64,000 nucleotides of DNA, taken from Ypsolopha sequella. Taxonomy: Eukaryota > Arthropoda > Insecta > Lepidoptera > Ypsolophidae. The notes beneath the pieces were generated by a model that was not told the DNA's origin, made no database searches, and saw only the letters and a program-made list of their open reading frames with translations. Location of the stretch: contig CAKOHE010000103.1 of NCBI GenBank assembly GCA_934047225.1, positions 248,001-312,000 on the forward strand. The letters run 5' to 3'. Of the stretch, positions 54,642 to 64,000 are shown one piece after another. Position 1 is the first letter of the stretch, and each line of letters begins with the position of its first letter. Position numbers and translations under genes: made by a program.

Positions 54642-54996
54642 TACTTTTTATTATCAAACTTATTTTTAATGCTAATAACTTTGTAATAACATAATACTGA
54701 CGAAAAAATTCAGAGCAAACATTATATAACGGTTTCTTTTGTAACCAATTTTAGCCAGCCTTCGCTTCGAATGACTTTGCTCTTGAATTACAATACAGCT
54801 CCGATGCATAGTGCTAATAGTACTTATATACAACCTTCAGCAGAATGCTATAATAGTTGTTGTGTAGCCGTCGCGAAGATAATTAAATTGCAAGTACGGT
54901 TTAAACATTACATTATTTTGAATGAATGAATGAATGAACGTTTATTTGCAAGAATATGCGTATTACGAGTTTATAAACAGAAAAACAATATAATAT
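54642..54996. other. Non-coding stretch
   Basis: It ends with GAATGAATGAATGAATGAAC (54921 on), a simple repeat next to a LINE-like tail. No gene. Confidence 0.4.
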
Positions 54997-55115
54997 AGCC
55001 GATTCTGAAGGCTTTAATTTTAGTTTTAGTGCTTTCAAAGCTAAATTTTCTTCATTGTAAAAAGGTTCTTAAATCCTAGGAACAGAAGCTAAATTCCTTT
55101 TGAAAAATTTAAGAA
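54997..55115. mobile_element. MITE family A, copy 3 (truncated)
   Basis: AGCCGATTCTGAAGGCTTTA through TTAGTGCTTTCAAAGC and GAAAAATTTAAG matches the first two thirds of 11110-11273. The second terminus is replaced by the satellite that starts at 55121. Confidence 0.75.
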
Positions 55116-55120
55116 AAATT

Positions 55121-56130
55121 TATGCTGGTCTAACATAGCAACCCTTTGAGCCGCTGTTTCGTTTTATGCTGGTCTAACATAGCAACCCTTTGAGCCGCTG
55201 TTTCGTTTTATGCTGGTCTAACATAGCAACCCTTTGAGCCGCTGTTTCGTTTTATGCTGGTCTAACATAGCAACCCTTTGAGCCGCTGTTTCGTTTTATG
55301 CTGGTCTAACATAGCAACCCTTTGAGCCGCTGTTTCGTTTTATGCTGGTCTAACATAGCAACCCTTTGAGCCGCTGTTTCGTTTTATGCTGGTCTAACAT
55401 AGCAACCCTTTGAGCCGCTGTTTCGTTTTATGCTGGTCTAACATAGCAACCCTTTGAGCCGCTGTTTCGTTTTATGCTGGTCTAACATAGCAACCCTTTG
55501 AGCCGCTGTTTCGTTTTATGCTGGTCTAACATAGCAACCCTTTGAGCCGCTGTTTCGTTTTATGCTGGTCTAACATAGCAACCCTTTGAGCCGCTGTTTC
55601 GTTTTATGCTGGTCTAACATAGCAACCCTTTGAGCCGCTGTTTCGTTTTATGCTGGTCTAACATAGCAACCCTTTGAGCCGCTGTTTCGTTTTATGCTGG
55701 TCTAACATAGCAACCCTTTGAGCCGCTGTTTCGTTTTATGCTGGTCTAACATAGCAACCCTTTGAGCCGCTGTTTCGTTTTATGCTGGTCTAACATAGCA
55801 ACCCTTTGAGCCGCTGTTTCGTTTTATGCTGGTCTAACATAGCAACCCTTTGAGCCGCTTTTTCGTTTTATGCTGGTCTAACATAGCAACCCTTTGAGCC
55901 GCTGTTTCGTTTTATGCTGGTCTAACATAGCAACCCTTTGAGCCGCTGTTTCGTTTTATGCTGGTCTAACATAGCAACCCTTTGAGCCACTGTTTCGTTT
56001 TATGCTGGTCTAACATAGCAACCCTTTGAGCCGCTGTTTCGTTTTATGCTGGTCTAACATAGCAACCCTTTGAGCCGCTGTTTCGTTTTATGCTGGTCTA
56101 ACATAGCAACCCTTTGAGCCGCTGTTTCGT
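55121..56130 (+). repeat. Satellite, 23 units of 44 bp
   Basis: The unit TATGCTGGTCTAACATAGCA continues with ACCCTTTGAGCCGCTGTTTC and GTTT, with an exact 44-bp period from 55121 to the last start at 56089. All but two units look identical; the variants are CCGCTTTTTCG near 55860 and GCCACTG near 55988. The right end fades into a T run. No reading frame is maintained. Confidence 0.97.
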
Positions 56131-57194
56131 TTTTTTTTTTGAATCTAAACGTATTCTACTAATTACGACGATGATTTATTTCGATAAATTTTTCTTTCTA
56201 ATACTTATATCGTAGCCAATAAACGACTTTGGTTTTGTTTTTGTATAAAGCAATTAGTTTATTCTAAAAACTCAAAAGATTAAAAATTCTATAAGTATCT
56301 TTAGCTATCACCATACAGAAGGATCAGCCTCGAAATTCGTCAGAAATCCTCGGAACCGTGCCAATTTACTGACTAACTTACTGTGTAGCTGAGTCAACAT
56401 GTTGTTTAGAAACGTTATTAGTATCGGAAAGTTCAAGTTGAGGTCATGTTTACAAAACGTTTACAAAATTGTCTTTAATTTGTTCTGAGAATTGATCTGA
56501 GAATCCAACAAAAATATACATAAAATAAAAGTTAATAATTTGAATAAATAGATACATTATGATATAAATATAATATGGAAATTGAGAAAACATCACTATA
56601 ACACTGAATCGATTAAAACCGCCATCGCCACAACATAAGGCGTTCTGTTTTGTTGTACCTAGAGTCCCACATTTTCCCAATGAACCCTAATCTTTTTAAC
56701 ATGGCTAACCATGACGTTAATGTATCCACGCTCCTCGCTTTAGTACTAAAAAGCCCTATAAGTGATGTTGTAGTGTAATCTATGTCACTTGATTGTGTTA
56801 AGAAGGATACTTTATGAACTGCTATGACACTGACTATAGCAGGGGGGTCTCACTTGACCACGGGACCCGCGATAAATACCTACCGCGACGCAACCCGTCG
56901 TCGGCACTAGAGTCAGTCGAGTGTTACGCACGCTCTGTGATACACGTTCTCACTTGTACCTACGCGTCTTGACTTTTCATGTTCTGTTCTGGCTATGGAT
57001 AGTCAAAGAAAGCTAACATACATACTTGTCACTTTATAAGGTCGTCAAAATATAAATATATAAAAAATTTACTCTCAGTCAAGATGCATTTCAGGTCTAT
57101 TTATCAATATACAATACAGTGGTCGTATATAATGTATGAGTAATAAAACAAAATATTACATCATTTATTTATAAATAATTTTACAAGCTAAAAT
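56131..57194. other. Non-coding stretch
   Basis: A GC-richer block at 56840-56930 is unidentified. There is no coding frame beyond 76 codons. Confidence 0.4.
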
Positions 57195-57470
57195 ATATGG
57201 TGACATTAATTAATGCAGCCAAATTCATACTGAAGACACGGTAAGTTGTCGGTATCAAGGTTCGATGACCTTTTTTGGGAAATTCGAAAATTATTTCCTT
57301 ATTTTAAAAAACCCTGATCCCTACAAACGCAAGCCTAGCGCCGAGTCAATTACTATGGTAGGTAGGTCAACATATTATTTTGTAAAATTAACAATACTTG
57401 TTATCGATCGGTGATACTGATCATTTACCAAGCATCCAGTATGAATTTGGCTGCATAAACACCTTATAAA
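57195..57470. mobile_element. Foldback MITE family D, copy 3
   Basis: GCAGCCAAATTCATACTG pairs with CAGTATGAATTTGGCTGC. GTATCAAGGTTCGATGACC lies in the left arm. Confidence 0.8.
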
Positions 57471-58171
57471 ATACCTCTTTCACGCGTGCAACGTTTTAAA
57501 CAACCCTACCGAGTGAACAGTGATTTATGACCTTGAGACCGTCACAGTAAAAGAAGCTCTAGCGCGTAGTAATTCCATACATTCTCGCTTGCACGCACGT
57601 GTGGTACCTGACTGTAGGCAATTATAAAAAGTTGCCGAACGGCGGGTGCGAGCTAGTTTGTACTTTATTGCTGCTTGGCGAGAGTAGCTATTTATTTCAA
57701 TGTTATTGCAAAGTGATTCTTCTGTACGTAGTATTTTATTCTGTGACTATAGTACCATTACAGTGCTAAAGTGCTACTAATAGAGATTAAATAACATCAC
57801 TACGCCACTAATCAGCACTATAATAATTGTGCCTAAACTCTATTTCTGTAAACGTTCTAAGAGCGAAACAATTGTTAAACTTTCGGCGCCTTGGGGGAGC
57901 GGACTGAGAAGGGCTGACTTCATAAAAATATACGGTCGCAAACCAGCTTATGCCACAAGGTCGTATGCTATAACCACTAGCTTATAAAAAGAAAAAAAAA
58001 ATAGTTGTAAAATAAAAAATTCATATAATTTAAAGGTCCTATTTTGATAGAACGAAAAAAAAAACAAATTAATCCTTCACAGATTCATTTTCAACTCCAG
58101 GATGGCGAAAGGAAAACAAAGTAAAAAAAATTACTTTGTTCCGTCAGGAAAAATTTAGTCCAACACAAAAG
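57471..58171. other. Non-coding stretch
   Basis: Mixed composition. TTAGGAAAAATTTAGTCC-type sequence at about 58143 recurs at about 60090 on the far side of the mariner. Confidence 0.4.
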
Positions 58172-58225
58172 TACTACTCTGTCAAGAAAGTAACGGGAAA
58201 AAATCAATAATATACAAAATGTTAG

Positions 58226-58627
58226 TTATTCATCAACATTTATTTTATCACCTTCAAAGTATGCTCCTTCGGAAACAATACACTTACGCCAACGAATAAC
58301 CCAATCATCAAAACATTTTTTAAATGCTTTTTCCGGAATTAAATTCAGTTCTTGCTGCGAATTCTTCTTTATGTCTTCTACCGAATGAAATCGGGTGCCA
58401 CGAAGAGGTAATTTGAGTTTAGGAAAAAGAAAGAAGTCGGCTGGAGCCACATCTAACGAATAAGGTGGTTGCTCGACGGTATTTGTTGAGTTTTTGATCA
58501 AAAATTCGTTCACAATGATGGCCTTGTGCGAAGGCGCATTATCGTGGTGCAAAAACCAAGAATTTTCTTTCCACAGATCCGGCCTTTTTCGTCGAATTTG
58601 TTCTCTTAAGGCGATTACCATCGCCAA
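58226..58627 (-). pseudogene. mariner transposase, C-terminal part
   Basis: HHDNAPSHKA carries the second catalytic Asp. YSLDVAPADFFLFPKLK carries the third, 34 residues later (DD34D). RGTRFHSVEDIKK and WRKCIVSEGAYFEGD follow, as usual at the C-terminus. It is separated from the N-terminal part by the foreign insert. Confidence 0.88.
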
Positions 58628-59245
58628 ATTAGCAGCTCGATATTTGTCACTACAAATATCAACGGAAACGACATTGAAATAACGTTCATATCAGCGCGCA
58701 ATGCATAGTGTCTGTTACGACGCTCGCTGCGTCCTTGAAAGAGCGAAATAGGGGAAAATTATACTTTTCACTTGGACGTGAGTACTCGGTTGAATAATCT
58801 TATGTTATGTTTATAGCTATAAAGTTTATCTATTTATCAAAGCATAGATGAATTCAATCGGCCAAGCCACTCAGGAGCAGTAAGGAATTTGAGGTCTAAA
58901 AACACCATCCAGTAAAAAAAAAAAATCATGTAGAAGTTTTGGTGGTATGAAAAAGAAAACTGTTGCATATGTTTTCTAAGAGTTGATTGTTCATAATACA
59001 TTTTTTCATTATTTTTGGTTTGGCCATAAACAAGGAGTAGGCTTTAGAAAGTACCCATTTGGCAAAAGTAAGGGCCTTAAACGCCGCATCATGCTCAAAT
59101 AATATTCTTTATTTACCGTTTGACCTTCCGGCAAGAATTCCGAGTGCACAACACCGCGATAGTCAAAGAAAACAGTCAACATAACTTTGACTTTTGATCG
59201 ACTTTGGCGTGGTTTTTTCAGTTTCGGTTCAGTTGGAAGGCGCCA

Positions 59246-59770
59246 CTACGAAGCTTGTTGACTAGTTTGCATGTCAAACTCGTAAACCCACGTCTCGTCA
59301 CCAGTAACAATGCGTTTCAGGAATGTTGGGTCGGAATTGACTCGTTCTAGCATGTCCTCAGCGACTCTTATGCGATTGAGTTTTTGGAGAAAATTGAGGT
59401 CTTTTGGGACTAGCCGAGCGGCAACATGTTTCATACCCAAATGATTATTTAAAATGGTACGGATCGACTCGTGAGACATAGAAAGTTCGGCAGCTATCTC
59501 TCTCAAACTTGAATGAGGATTTTCAGTCACTATTTTCTTCACTTTTGCGATATTAACTTCAGTTGCAGACGTTGATGGCCTACCAGAGCGAGGCAAATCT
59601 ACCATCACATCTCGCCCACTTTTGAACGCTTTGTACCACTCATAAGCACGTGTTTTTGACAAAGTCGATTCACCGTAAGCCTTTTGTAACATTTTCAGTG
59701 ACTCCGAACACGAAATTCCATTGGCGATACAAAATTCAAGACAAACTCTTTGTTCAATGTTTTTGTCCAT
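59246..59770 (-). pseudogene. mariner transposase, N-terminal part
   Basis: It starts MDKNIEQRVCLEFCIANG. Two helix-turn-helix regions are joined by SGRPSTSA, then RLVPKDLNFLQK (normally WVPHxL), then TGDETWVYEFDMQT with the first catalytic Asp. The frame ends early, and the following sequence to about 59055 reads on in another frame as SRSKVKVMLTVFFDYRGVVH and FLPEGQTVNKEYYL. Confidence 0.85.
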
Positions 59771-59970
59771 TATGAAATTCGCAATACACACAAGATATGA
59801 TATGACTAAAAACAGCACTGTATTTAATCTAAATAACAGATGCAACTCAAACTCCGCACCAAAATGGAAAACAGTTGTGCCAATCTTACAACAACAAAAA
59901 TTAACAACATTTGAATTTAGAACCATAGACAAATCAGCCATTCCCGATACTTTCTTGACTGAATGTATAT

Positions 59971-60261
59971 AATTTCGGACCATAAACAAAAACCAATTAT
60001 AGATACACACACTGATTTCTATAAACACCTACCGGGTGTGAAAATGAAACAAAAGGAAAAATGAACTTTGGTCCGAAATATGACCCGTTAGGAAAAATTT
60101 AGTCCGACATAAAATTGGTAATTTCAGATCACAAACAAGAAAATATTTAAAATATTTAAAATTGGCTGCAGGCACTTCCTTCCGTAAATATCGGTACCCT
60201 ACTCGACAATCTTTCATATATTACGGCCATAGGCTTGCGGCTATGTACGACACTAACCTAA
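59971..60261. other. Non-coding stretch
   Basis: CCGTTAGGAAAAATTTAGTC at about 60087 repeats the block before the mariner (about 58142). No gene. Confidence 0.4.
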
Positions 60262-60610
60262 CCACATCGCTGCCCCTGCGGAGCTGACGTGGACTGTTCC
60301 GGGCTCCACGGCCTATCGTGTCGACGCAGTGCCAGCCGCCACTCTCGCCATGCTGCCCTGAATGACATTATCCGAAGGGCCTTCACCACGGTCAACGTAC
60401 CATCGACGCGTAAACCGACAGGAGTCGTTCGGGACGATAGAAAGAGGCCCGACGGCATGACTTTGACAGCATGGAAGCATGGGCGGCCGCTAGTGTGGGA
60501 CGCAACATGCGTGGAACATGCAACGCTGGTGGCTTCTTATGTCCAACAAAGCTGCAGGGCCGCTGGTAGATGTCTTTCTGGTGTTAAATTTACTAACAGG
60601 TTATGTTAGA
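60262..60610 (+). pseudogene. LINE C-terminal nuclease-like domain fragment
   Basis: The open frame contains CPCGADVDCSGLHGLSCRRS (a Cys/His cluster), RHSRHAALNDIIRRAF, then KRPDGMTLTAWKHGRPLVWD and ATCVEHATLV. The R-P-D-G-M-x(4)-W-x2-G-x2-L-x-W-D-x-T arrangement is found at the C-terminus of some metazoan reverse-transcriptase proteins and resembles a PD-(D/E)xK nuclease core. The fragment is much more GC-rich than its surroundings and lacks the reverse transcriptase, so it is a truncated copy. Confidence 0.65.
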
Positions 60611-60689
60611 GGTGATTTCCAAGCCACACAAAACAGTTAAAAGTTTTTGTCACTACTTTGGTTCCACACTTTTGTAAAAACCCACCCAA

Positions 60690-62290
60690 GTGTTAAAACA
60701 CTTTCAGAAAAGACATTTTGTGGCTCGAAAAAGTAATCGCAAGTTTTCTGGGATGGCTTTAGACCAAGCACACGAGCAGATGAATGCCATATTAAAAAGA
60801 GTTGGAGGTAGGAAGTCACTTCTATCTTACATTTATATTTATGCTACAAAAATTGTAGTTGATTTGATCTGGTTCTTATTTAAACTTTACATTTTTATAT
60901 TATTTTACGCACCACAGGGTTCATTGGTTTGACGGAAAATCCAGATGCTCTACTTAAGTGGCTGTGTCAATTCGGCGTAACACAAATTAACTTATTTGAC
61001 AGGACTAACCTTATTTTGAGTGTCCTGTCTTTGTCTTTTCGATACAGAAAGAAAAAGACAGGACCCTTAAAATAAGGTTAGTACTGTCAAATAAGTTGTG
61101 CTACGCCGAATCGACATAACCGACAAACCGACATTGTTAACAGTTTTGAGAAGGCAATTTTGTATACGGAAAACAGCGCTATAGATGAAGACACCAGCCA
61201 TCTTTCTGACACGACCGCAAATAAAAATAAATTTATGGTGGATGTAAAGTCAATGGTAACAACATTCAATAATATGGGAAACCCTTTCCTTGAACAATCT
61301 CCGACTTGTATAATATTGACACAAAAATGATCGCTCCATCTGAAGTTGCCGAAGTTATATTCAAGATAGAAACAAGTGGTGAAGAGCAAAACATTAAATT
61401 TTATAATGAGTGATTACAGACGAACTCTTAAAAAAAAGTTTGCAAGATCCAATCAAGCTCAATAAATATCCCCTTCTAAACCCTTAAAAAAAAGGATGTC
61501 AGCAAAATGAAACTTCAAATAGGAGGACTTAAGAACGACTGTAGTCTATCTAGCAAACTTTATATTGCCACTTGTGAGCACAGAGCATGAAAACCAAGCC
61601 AGCCCTCCAGCTCTTTATTCGATGAGTAAATTACGATTGGGAAGAAAGTCAGACTTACTGAAGGCAGTAATACCGCCTATACCATTTGCGACCATTATCA
61701 GCAAAAATACTTGACGGATTTGCATAAGTCCACATGCTGTGCCCTGGCCAAAGCAAAACTTTCAGTGAATATGCTTTAACAGTATTTATACCATTTCTTT
61801 GTAAAGAACTTGGCACGGTCTTAAGATTAGATGTTGTTTGGCACACATATAAGAGCGATAGGCTAAAGAATAGCACCAGAAAAAAACGTGGTCAAAGAAC
61901 ACGGGTCACTGCTACGACGAAAATACCTAAAGGTTGGGCGAATTTCCTGAGGATCAATTCCAACAAGGAAGAACTGTTTCATTTAATTTCCACCTTATGT
62001 CATTCATATGACTTTGACAATGGCAAAGAACTTTATATCACGGATGGAGCCAATATTTTGATGAATATAACATGTGACACTCAGAGGTTAGCCCCGTGTA
62101 ATCATGAAGAGGCGGATACTCGCATAATGGTGCATGTGTCTAATGCTGTCGCTTAAGGTCTGACAAAAATCATGCTTCGCGCTGTTGATACTGACATCGT
62201 AGTACTAGCAGTTGCACAAGTGCAAAAACTACCTCAACTTGAAGAGCTGTGGGTGCACATAGATAATGGAAAACACCACAAGTAATTTTA
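60690..62290 (+). pseudogene. Decayed transposon-associated gene (HEQN / CNHEEADTRI family)
   Basis: The first part reads GMALDQAHEQMNAILKRVGG. Then comes a consistent intron (about 60808-60916, GTAGGA...CCACAG), then FIGLTENPDALLKWL. After a 150-bp MITE the frame is broken repeatedly. It returns at 61734 with CPGQSKTFSEYAL, DVVWHTYKSDRLKNSTR, PKGWANFLRINSNKEELF, CNHEEADTRIMVHVSNA and, after a stop at 62154, RAVDTDIVVLAVAQ. This order is shared by many uncharacterised metazoan proteins that behave like transposon genes. I do not know their biochemical role. Confidence 0.65.
60970..61122. mobile_element. Foldback MITE inserted in the decayed gene
   Basis: ATTCGGCGTAACACAAATTA and AACTTATTTGACAG pair with CTGTCAAATAAGTTGTGCTA / CGCCGAAT. 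Inner CTAACCTTATTTT and TGTCCTGTCTTT blocks also pair around a short loop. It splits the open frame just after LLKWLCQ. Confidence 0.85.
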
Positions 62291-63030
62291 ATGAAATTAC
62301 GACGATACCGTCGTAATAGTTCATTCTAACTATACAGTTAGAATGAAAAACGCAATTCTTATATGCCATATGATACCAAATCTACAGTCAACTCTACTCT
62401 TTTTTATATTCATATATATAGTATGCTTCTTAGGTAGTAGGTATATATACTCCCCACAGGACAGGACCCAGTATAATGGTCATCAAGACGATTCAAATAC
62501 AAATTCGTTTTGTTAAAAGTTATAACCGCGCGCTATACGTCACTCTGCCCCGTGGTGTACTTTATTTTTTTTCACTCACTTTTTGCCACAACATTACAAT
62601 AAAAAAGATATGTCTGTAATACAGATAAATGTGGCTTTCAGTGCATATTTTTTATATATTGATATATTCTATGGTTCAAATGAAAACGACCATGATATGA
62701 AAAAAAAATAGTTCACGATTAACAGATTTTACCAAATATATATTTTTTTTGTATGGAAAGACATATATTTTTTTTCAGAAATGAATTCATCATATTTCAT
62801 TTATCAGAAAATGATATCAAACTTGCCCGAGGTACGTACACTTAGAGAGCTATATGACTCAAAGGGAGCGCGGCGGAATCAAACTTCCCCCCCCGCTCCT
62901 CGCCACCACAGAAATGCCTCCCGATGCCTCCCGGGCTAAGTCCACTCGGGACCACCTATGGAACAACTGTGCCAAATATGAGCTCATAGTCCAGTTTCAA
63001 ACGGTTAATCGCACTAAATACCCAGCTACA
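62291..63030. other. Non-coding stretch
   Basis: Small palindromes occur at 62305-62345 (ACGACGATACCGTCGT and TTCTAACTATACAGTTAGAA). A GC-rich block at 62870-62960 (CCGCTCCTCGCC, GCCTCCCGG) has a 63-codon frame without recognised features. Confidence 0.4.
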
Positions 63031-63280
63031 ATAACGAGCTGGTAACATTCGTTTTTAAATAGAATGTAAGTTTACGCGAGTTTAATTTGTAATATTACTA
63101 ATTAATAATTAACATATTAATATATTAACGTACCTAGATAATAAATAAATTGTATCGGTGAATCAGTTGATATGTAATAACGAGCTGGTAATATTCGTAT
63201 TTAAATAGTATGTCAGTTTACGCGATTTTAATTTGTAATATTACTAATTAATAATTAACATATTAATATATTAACGTACA
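63031..63280 (+). repeat. Tandem duplication, 146-bp unit
   Basis: ATAACGAGCTGGTAACATTC at 63031 and ATAACGAGCTGGTAATATTC at 63177 begin two nearly identical units. The second is cut at about 63280 where the DDE transposon begins. Confidence 0.85.
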
Positions 63281-64000
63281 GTGCGACATAAAAGAGTAGA
63301 AATTAATTATTTCGGAACTAAAGTGTTTCCGTGTCCTGGCAACACTAGAGGTGAGTAGTCGAGCTGTCAAAACTAGTAACCGGTGTCTGTTTACTTCACA
63401 ATTTTAGGCTTTTCTGTGTAAATTTTGGCTAAAACAGCAAGTTAAAATGAACAAGGTCATACGCGGTGGTGTTCGTGACGTAATTTATTAAGTATTGATG
63501 CGATTTTTGGCTGAATTTTAAGCCGGAGAGTTGCTATCTCCAATCGACGATATTTACAAACGGACAGCTGACTTAACTGGTAAGAATCTGTTTAAAGTTG
63601 TAGAAAACGATATTTTAATCTAGTTACACGGAAAGAAAACAACATTCCTTACAAAATAACTCCAAAATATTGATTATTGCGATTGTTATCTTTACAATTT
63701 CAAGGTTATGTTATGGTTACAAAAATATTTTTATATAGCGTGATCGGGTCGACGTTAATTTTGATACTTGCTTTAGGAAAAGATGATGATAAGTTAAATT
63801 GAATATGACTGTTATTTATATCTGTTTCAGGTGTGTCGGAAAGTACAGTATGCAGGATAGTGCAGCAAGGGTCCACCGATGGGAGGAAATTTTCGACACC
63901 TGTAAAACATAGAAAAGGTCGCCTTTCAAATGTACTGGATGATTTCGACATTTGTGCCATAAGGCAGAAGATATATTTTTTATACAGTTACAAAAGAAGT
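63281..64000 (+). mobile_element. Intron-containing DDE transposon, 5' part (runs off window)
   Basis: It begins CAGTGCGACATAAAAGAGTA after a TA, a Tc1/mariner-like terminus. The transposase gene below follows after a short leader. The right end is outside the window. Confidence 0.65.
63447..64000 (+). pseudogene. Tc1/mariner-superfamily-like transposase, 5' exons
   Basis: Exon 1 (63447-63579) starts MNKVIRGGVRDVIY and hits TAA at 63489. A later frame gives IDDIYKRTADLTG. The donor GTAAGA at 63580 and acceptor TCTGTTTCAG ending 63830 splice a Gly codon (G|GT) to VSESTVCRIVQQGS, a helix-turn-helix segment. FSTPVKHRKGR and LDDFDICAIRQKIY follow. This layout (helix-turn-helix, then FSTP-x-K, then LDDFD-x-C-x-I-R) is common to a family of insect DDE transposons. 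The early stop shows this copy is dead. Confidence 0.65.

Larger units (their letters stand above)
58172..59970 (-). mobile_element. Degraded mariner element with internal insertion
   Basis: Terminal repeats are CTGTCAAGAAAGTAACGGGA at 58175 and, inverted, CAGTCAAGAAAGTATCGGGA ending near 59965. Transposase pieces lie on the minus strand. About 400 bp of foreign sequence (roughly 58640-59055) sits inside the gene. Confidence 0.85.

Noticed and set aside
55121..56130. Regular repeat array considered as a CRISPR
   Set aside because: Repeats are directly adjacent with a constant 44-bp period and no unique spacers. This is a satellite in a eukaryotic setting.
62854..63045. 63-codon ORF in a GC-rich block
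   Set aside because: No recognisable domain and no splice context. Likely a repeat fragment.

Overview
The window is animal, most probably lepidopteran, nuclear DNA. It is AT-rich and contains spliced genes with short introns. Moth/butterfly-style repeats are packed throughout: a tRNA-derived SINE with the usual body, a 5S rRNA-derived SINE, the interspersed repeat ending in AGGGTTCCGTACC, and mariner, BEL/Pao and Ty3/Gypsy elements. I saw no rRNA operon, functional tRNA, CRISPR array or bacterial gene. Little here is host gene; most of it is transposons nested inside one another.

Layout. 1-5.3 kb: LINE end, foldback elements, hairpins, a 5S-derived SINE and a decayed hAT-like transposase. 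5.3-7.5 kb: three downstream exons of a host-type single-pass membrane protein whose last exon stays open past two in-frame stops. 9.4-10.7 kb: a mariner with an intact DD34D transposase. 11-21 kb: a decayed LINE reverse transcriptase, several foldback MITE families, SINEs and a 56-60 bp minisatellite. 22.4-46.6 kb: one very young 24.2-kb Ty3/Gypsy-type LTR retrotransposon with 2.62-kb LTRs and a 4-bp target duplication. It is inserted in a foldback MITE and is itself interrupted by a 3.0-kb BEL/Pao element with identical-looking 442-bp LTRs and a 5-bp target duplication. 46.7-58 kb: two hAT MITEs with exact 8-bp target duplications, long palindromes, and a 23-copy 44-bp satellite. 58-64 kb: a broken mariner, a LINE nuclease-domain fragment, a decayed transposon-associated gene split by a MITE, and the 5' part of an intron-containing DDE transposon.

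The most interesting object is inside the Gypsy element. Gag and pol are on the minus strand. The 9.5 kb between the 5' LTR and gag carries a multi-exon gene on the opposite strand (coding 40960-42000). Four exons joined by three phase-0 GT-AG introns keep one open frame of 262 codons. The product has an N-terminal MADF-like (Myb/SANT-type) region, a Ser/Thr/Pro-rich middle and an acidic-hydrophobic tail resembling a transcriptional activation domain. Antisense placement would let introns survive retrotransposition, because the genomic RNA comes from the other strand. This looks like a retrotransposon carrying its own antisense, spliced transcription-factor gene. The pol gene of this copy is broken by the BEL insertion, but the antisense gene is intact.

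All calls were made by reading the sequence. Element names reflect protein motifs, terminal repeats and target duplications, not database matches.
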